Assembly: GCA_036345935.2 (NCBI GenBank)
Contig: JADWOT020000007.1
Coordinates: 6,526,644-6,590,643, forward strand
Direction: 5' to 3'
From: Taenia hydatigena
Taxonomy: Eukaryota; Platyhelminthes; Cestoda; Cyclophyllidea; Taeniidae
Length of the DNA stretch: 64,000 nt
In this document: piece by piece, positions 59,711-64,000 of the stretch
Layout of the letters: each line of letters opens with the position of its first letter
Position numbering within the stretch: position 1 is the first letter of the stretch
Program-made: the position numbers and the translations under genes
Notes under the pieces: model-generated
Databases searched by the model: none
Told to the model about the DNA's origin: nothing
The model's input: only the letters and a program-made list of their open reading frames with translations

Positions 59711-62388
59711 CTTCCAACCGAATTTTTAAATTCATTCAAATTTTTAAATCTCCACCTTCCAACTAAATCCTAAACTGTTATATTAAAAGGTGTAAAAAGA
59801 CTCACTTCTGTCTAAGCGGGGTGTAGTTACTTCCATTTCGGTGCTGCAGGGGCTAACAAAGGCGTGTTCGTCCATATCACCCGACACTGTGTATGCACTG
59901 ACACCTGCTTTGATAGTTTGCCCTGCCTCCAACTTCTCGAAGGTATATATTTCGTTTGGGGGAGCAAAGATAACCTGCTGTCAACTATTGTTGACCTTTC
60001 AGTAGATTTGAGAGTGTTCAATACGTCCGGCGGGTTGGGGTGGCGGATACTAGGTCATGTATACTGTGGAAGAGTTGATTGCTTCAAGTTGCACATTCCG
60101 GGGAACAGTGGGACCTGCACAAATGACAATGCATCAATGAGTAATTATTTTGAAGGGAAGTGAGGGCGACGAATTGTTATTTTTCAGTGTACACTCACTT
60201 GTCTCTATATGAACGAGGATGGAGGTGAAATAAAAGAGCAATGGAGTGAATGATAAATCTGAGCTACCGAATTCATTTAGCGGATAATGAAATAAGGCGA
60301 GGAAGTTATTTTGGTAGTAACAGAGGGACACCATGGTTGGCTTTTTCTTTGAAACCTATCGAGTGCTAACTAATAGTCTAGCATTCAAAATAGCGGGTAG
60401 AGAAGACTCACCTCCTTTAAAGGGTGGAGTAGTTATGTTCCCTTTGCTGCTAGGAGGGCCAATGAGATCACTTTTGTCCTCATCATCGGAACGAGTTTGT
60501 GCGCTAACTCTCGCTACAATGGTCTGCCCTGGCCCTAAATTCTTGAAGGCATAGTTCTGAGTTTGGGGAAGGGTAATAATACCCTGCGGCTTATTGTCGA
60601 GACTCCAAGAGACGCAATAATGGACAATAGGTCCGACAAGTCGAGGTGGCGGACCCCATCTCATGCGCACTGTGTAAGAGTCGATTGCTTCAAGCTGCAC
60701 ATCCTGAGGAGTGGTAGGATCTGCACAGGTGAAAATGCATCAATGTGTCATTTTGCATGGGAGATTGATGAATGTCTACTTGTTCCAGTGTGCTCCCTCG
60801 TGTCTCCACATAAATGAGAATGGGTATAAAATGGCGAAGCGTTAGAGTACCGCCATATTGGATGCGTCCTATTCAAAGTTCGTGTCGATTTTATGGCAGG
60901 GAATGGTGAGAGTGGGTCTGCATAATTAATTCCGGGACCAGCAAATTGATTGGCTGCTTTGAATACATCCAGTAAGTTTCAGGCAATAGTTAGCATTCAA
61001 TAAACGAGTAGAGCAACTTACCGGCTTTAGAACCTAGTGTAATTGCTTTCACTCCGCTGCTGGCTGAAGTGTATGCACCAACTTGGGCTATAATAGTTTG
61101 TCCTGGCTTTAAATTTTTGAAGGTGCAGTTCTGCATTGGAGGGAGAATAATTACGCCTTGCCAACTATTATCGAGGCGCCAAAAGATGCAGTATTTAATA
61201 ATACGCCCATCAGGCTGAAGCGGTGGATCCCACTTCATGCGCATCGTGCGAGAGTCGATCGCTTCAAGTTTCACATTTCAGGGAACAGTACGATCTGCAC
61301 GCATGAAAATGCAACAATATGCCACAAAACACGGGAGGCCAATGACTTCTCATTTGTCCTACTGTGCTCTCACGTGTCTCCATGCAATTCGGGTTGGGTG
61401 CCCAATGGTCAAGTATTAGGCCTAATAAAAAATGTCAACTGCTTGATGCATTAAAAGTGTGAAGACATGTGGTTGGGAAGAAGACAGACCTGTGTATACC
61501 ACTTCACGTACAAATGCGCTAGAAAAGGCTCAAAAATACCATGGTAATACGAGTTCGTCGATGTGACTGCATGTTACTGATGCTGACACTTTTTCACATG
61601 ATCAACTCGCATTTCAGCAGTAAGAAAACTTGCTGTTATCCACTCATTTTATCATTTAGGGTTTTCGAAGTTTATTTTGAGCTCTAAAAATAACAAGCCA
61701 TTCTTCGACGCCTCCTAAATTGTGTCAAACCAAGCAAACAGCAAAATGTCACAGAAGGGGTCGCTTCTGAATCCCGCCTACGTATGTCTGCGGATTTAGA
61801 AACAGACAACCCTTTAAGTTCAAGAACTTTGCCATTTTGTTCATACTTCGGCATCCGATTCCAGTTCAGGAAGAACCAACTACGCATACATGTGTAGTTT
61901 GACAAAGAATTCTTCTATTCATGTGTTGGACACGAGCTATATTTGATAGCCCACAACATTCTGTTTTTTCTGCAGACTACGTATTGTAACGGCTTCATCA
62001 AATTGATTCACCTCATTTGCCGCACGCGCTTTTAACTAAAAGCATTGGAAAGACCACGAAGAAAATGAACAATGGCGGAAAAACATTGTAAAATAGGGTT
62101 GAATCGAGCAAAGCCTACTCGGCGGCATTTAGTTGATTTGGCCGTGATGAGACGTGAATTATAGCAACGCAATGCGATGCGTCGTAATGGGATGCAATTT
62201 AGCAAAAAAAAACACTACCTGCGATTCCCAAATTGGTAAATTGAGCAAATATCCTTATTCGTCAAGTATCTTTGCTTGTGTAGTAGGCAGGGTAAAGCAT
62301 TGAAAGGCACCTTACCTGTCACCACTGTGAGTCCATCATGCAGGATGAAGGCTGTCAACAAAATGATGCGCAGTCGAAGCGACATCAT
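59553..62388 (-). CDS. secreted FN3-domain protein gene, five candidate exons
   Basis: The gene reads on the minus strand: signal-peptide exon (62316-62388), three tandem FN3 exons (61022-61294, 60412-60720, 59806-60114) and a Thr/Ser-rich C-terminal exon (59553 to about 59710). All donors are GT and all acceptors AG, and every junction is phase 1, so any FN3 exon can be skipped without a frame change. FN3-1 and FN3-3 contain stop codons; FN3-2 is open. Joining exon 1, FN3-2 and the tail gives 540 nt, an open product of 179 residues with one signal peptide and one FN3 domain. That plan resembles the secreted single-FN3 oncosphere antigens of tapeworms, an inference from architecture only. No transmembrane segment or GPI signal is visible. 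The final acceptor is weak (purine-rich) and could be 6 nt further on. Confidence 0.7.
59806..60114 (-). pseudogene. FN3 exon 3 of 3, three stop codons
   Basis: 309 nt, the same length and phase as FN3-2, bounded by GTGCAG|GT and AGAA|GTGAGT. Homology is plain (VQLEAINSSTVYMT, YPPPQPAGRIEH, YTFEKLEAGQT, VSAYT). Stops lie at 60050-60052 (TAG), 59999-60001 (TGA) and 59981-59983 (TGA). Each replaces a tryptophan codon of a sister exon. No frameshift has accumulated and the splice sites remain intact. Confidence 0.75.
60412..60720 (-). CDS. FN3 exon 2 of 3, intact
   Basis: 309 nt, phase 1 at both ends, bounded by CTGTGCAG|AT and GGAG|GTGAGT. It encodes DPTTPQDVQLEAIDS, then MRWGPPP, IVHYCVSWSLDN, the FKNLGPGQT turn before the F strand, and VSAQT. 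These are the conserved Trp, Tyr and Leu-x-Pro-Gly positions of the FN3 family. A Ser/Thr/Pro-rich end follows the domain. It is the only one of the three FN3 exons without a stop and so is the likely coding module. Confidence 0.8.
61022..61294 (-). pseudogene. FN3 exon 1 of 3, closed by a stop codon
   Basis: The exon runs from GTGCAG|AT to GCCG|GTAAG, both phase 1, 273 nt. It encodes a clear FN3 fold: KLEAIDS, MKWDPP (the B-strand Trp and PP), IIKYCIFW, TFKNLKPGQT and AYT. A TGA at 61278-61280, six codons in, lies where the sister exons have CGG or CAG. Used as an exon it would truncate the protein at once. A cryptic acceptor after TTGAAG would bypass the stop in frame but lacks a pyrimidine tract. 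Confidence 0.7.
62316..62388 (-). CDS. FN3 gene exon 1, signal peptide
   Basis: It starts with two adjacent ATG codons (62388 and 62385). It encodes an N-terminal basic stretch (MMSLRLR), a hydrophobic core (IILLTAFIL) and a small polar end, a typical secretory signal. It ends at ACAG with the donor GTAAGG directly behind, after the first base of a codon. I chose the ATG at 62388 because the open frame upstream of it lacks another ATG. Confidence 0.75.
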
Positions 62389-64000
62389 CAAGCCGGAAAT
62401 GAATGGCAATTACAGCATACGCACGGTGTGCTTATGCATACGTTGTGAACCAATGTTTTTGACCCACAAAAATAAGCTGTACATTTATGCTCGTGCTGTG
62501 ACCTCACACACCTCATGAGCGATTGTGCCGAGGATGCTGCCATCAATAAATGGTGTTCACATTCATCTTTGTGAGTGTTTTTGTTTTTGTTGGCGAAGAA
62601 ATGCGATATCGCAAGAGGATTAATGCTGAAATTAGGACCGCGGAAAGAAGTAGGACTAAAGTGCATTAAACGCTTTCTGAAGACCAAACATTTCGACTCA
62701 GAGGCTTTGCCATGTTTACTAGAGGACCGGTAGCAGATCCTCCTAATGAATGCTTTCCACTTTTCTACCCGGAGCAGCAAATCTTTAACATCTATATGTC
62801 AATATGCTTTGGCTGTGTATCGCCCGTGTTTTCAACTGCCTTATTATGTGCGCCTGTGCCAATGGAAATTATTTGAGCGGTAAAAACGAATACCAATGTT
62901 GGCTTTTAGATAAAATTTGGTCACTCTTAAGCAAAGCTGCATTATTCGGTGAAAGAACTAAGGATTCAATTAATAGTCGATTAATTTTAACGGCCTTTGC
63001 AGTATTGCCCTTGCCCTTCAAGAATTGCTTCTGAAGCGGTCAAATATGCTCAGATTTGGGGTTACGATATGTTGCGCACACACATTATGCTGCCAAGGAA
63101 CCTGCAGCTACTTGTTCTTCGATAGCGCAAAAAAATTACGCTCGCGAAATGACCTCTATACTTTCACATCATCCTTTACTGTTTCTTGTCCTTATCCCAC
63201 TTTTTAACTTTACTTTTAGTTTTAACAGGTGCATACATGGCCGCTGACTTTAGCTCTGCGTGAACGACCGATCAACCTGAGGCAGACTTGCGAACTGCTC
63301 ACTGTAATGACTCGTGCGTGATCCATTAACATTAATTATCAGCGCGCTCATCAAAAAGGCAGACTAACGCGTTTCCATAAGAGAAGCAGTAGGCACCAGG
63401 CACTAGGCGGTAGAATGTCCTGACGTCGACGTGGATCACTTCGGGGCAAGACCAAAGACCACTCAGTCAGTTGCTTGGTTATGACAATGATTCGATAAAC
63501 ATCTTGTATACCTTAGATGATGGTCATGGGAAAATCTTGGCATTTCATGCACTTGTCGATAATCTGTTCACACATGAGGAGGACATTAAGACTCACAAAA
63601 TACCCTGGTCGTTGCGAGTAACACAGGCAATCTCCAGTCAAATAGCATCCTCTTCGGCTAGTTTCCCCCGTATTGCAGATGCTTGAAACTATATCGACTG
63701 ACCCAATAATCTCTTATTAATTCCAGATTAATCAATTACCTCTGGACAAGCAGATACGGCCGCTATTTAATGACACTAATTGCATAATCACTTGGCATAA
63801 TTTGAGGTGCCGTCAAGATTGGGGCCAACTAAGGACATATTGAAAAATGCACCTTTAGTGGCATATCGGCCTTCCAAAAGAACAGGATCATTTGCGCTTG
63901 GTCAACATCTGTGAATACCAGACATGATGGACCGTAAAGAGCCCTAATTGATAGCAATCTTTACCTTATGGCATCGTTTTCTCTCGGGGAGAAAAGTAAA
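62389..64000. other. presumed upstream region of the FN3 gene, otherwise empty
   Basis: On the minus strand an ATTGG box (inverted CCAAT) and a weak TATA-like GCATAAATG lie roughly 60-110 nt upstream of the start codon; neither is decisive. Further out nothing is recognised; the frames at 62804-63686 are short and mutually overlapping. Confidence 0.3.

Noticed and set aside
59553..62388. Reading the UGA codons of the FN3 exons as tryptophan (a flatworm mitochondrial-type code)
   Set aside because: Spliceosomal introns and nuclear tRNA genes show this is nuclear DNA; one stop is UAG and another UGA stands at an Arg/Gln position, which that code does not explain.
1..64000. CRISPR arrays, prophage, bacterial operons, U1/U4/U5/U6 snRNA, 5S rRNA, conserved microRNAs
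   Set aside because: I looked for their signature words on both strands and found none.

Overview
This looks like a gene-poor stretch of an animal nuclear draft genome. It has eukaryotic tRNA genes with A/B-box architecture and no encoded CCA, a spliceosomal U2 snRNA gene, a split gene with GT-AG introns, and a scaffold gap of exactly 100 N (57367-57466). My best guess is a flatworm, probably a tapeworm. That rests on inference: the one multi-exon protein gene is a small secreted fibronectin type III (FN3) protein with the signal peptide / FN3 / short tail exon plan known from cestode oncosphere antigens. No mitochondrial, bacterial or viral block is evident.

Layout. 1-30 kb is mostly non-coding. 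It holds an initiator-tRNA-like gene with an odd anticodon (3932-4003), a tRNA-Thr relic (5650), copy A of a duplicated tRNA-relic cluster (about 11.8-14.7 kb), a decayed CDK-type kinase (about 15.56-16.3 kb), a short tandem duplication (16.8-17.3 kb), tRNA-Pro(CGG) (17942), an intact tRNA-Arg(CCG)/tRNA-Pro(UGG) pair (22.0-22.3 kb), tRNA-Ser(GCT) (23246), copy B of the cluster (about 24.35-27.4 kb) and tRNA-Gly(UCC) (29252). 30-44 kb has the U2 snRNA gene (30411-30597), a RAD54-like helicase relic (37383-37760) and two tRNA-Ser-like relics. 44-57 kb has inverted copy C of the cluster (about 44.4-47.6 kb), tRNA-Trp(CCA) (50163), a degenerate copy of the Arg/Pro pair (54.3 kb) and a degenerate Trp copy with an amber-reading anticodon (55873). 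57-64 kb has the gap and, on the minus strand, the FN3 gene (59553-62388).

The unifying theme is repeated segmental duplication of tRNA-bearing DNA followed by decay: a four-tRNA cluster in three copies, an Arg-Pro pair in two, a Trp unit in two and a Ser-like unit in two. In the Arg-Pro and Trp pairs one copy stays foldable and the other collapses. The FN3 gene shows the same birth-and-decay at exon scale: its FN3 exon was triplicated in tandem, the outer two carry stop codons, and the phase-1 exon borders let the intact middle exon alone make a complete product. Most open reading frames in the window are short and read as chance. All sequence comparisons were made by eye, so boundaries of repeats are approximate and no percent identity was calculated.
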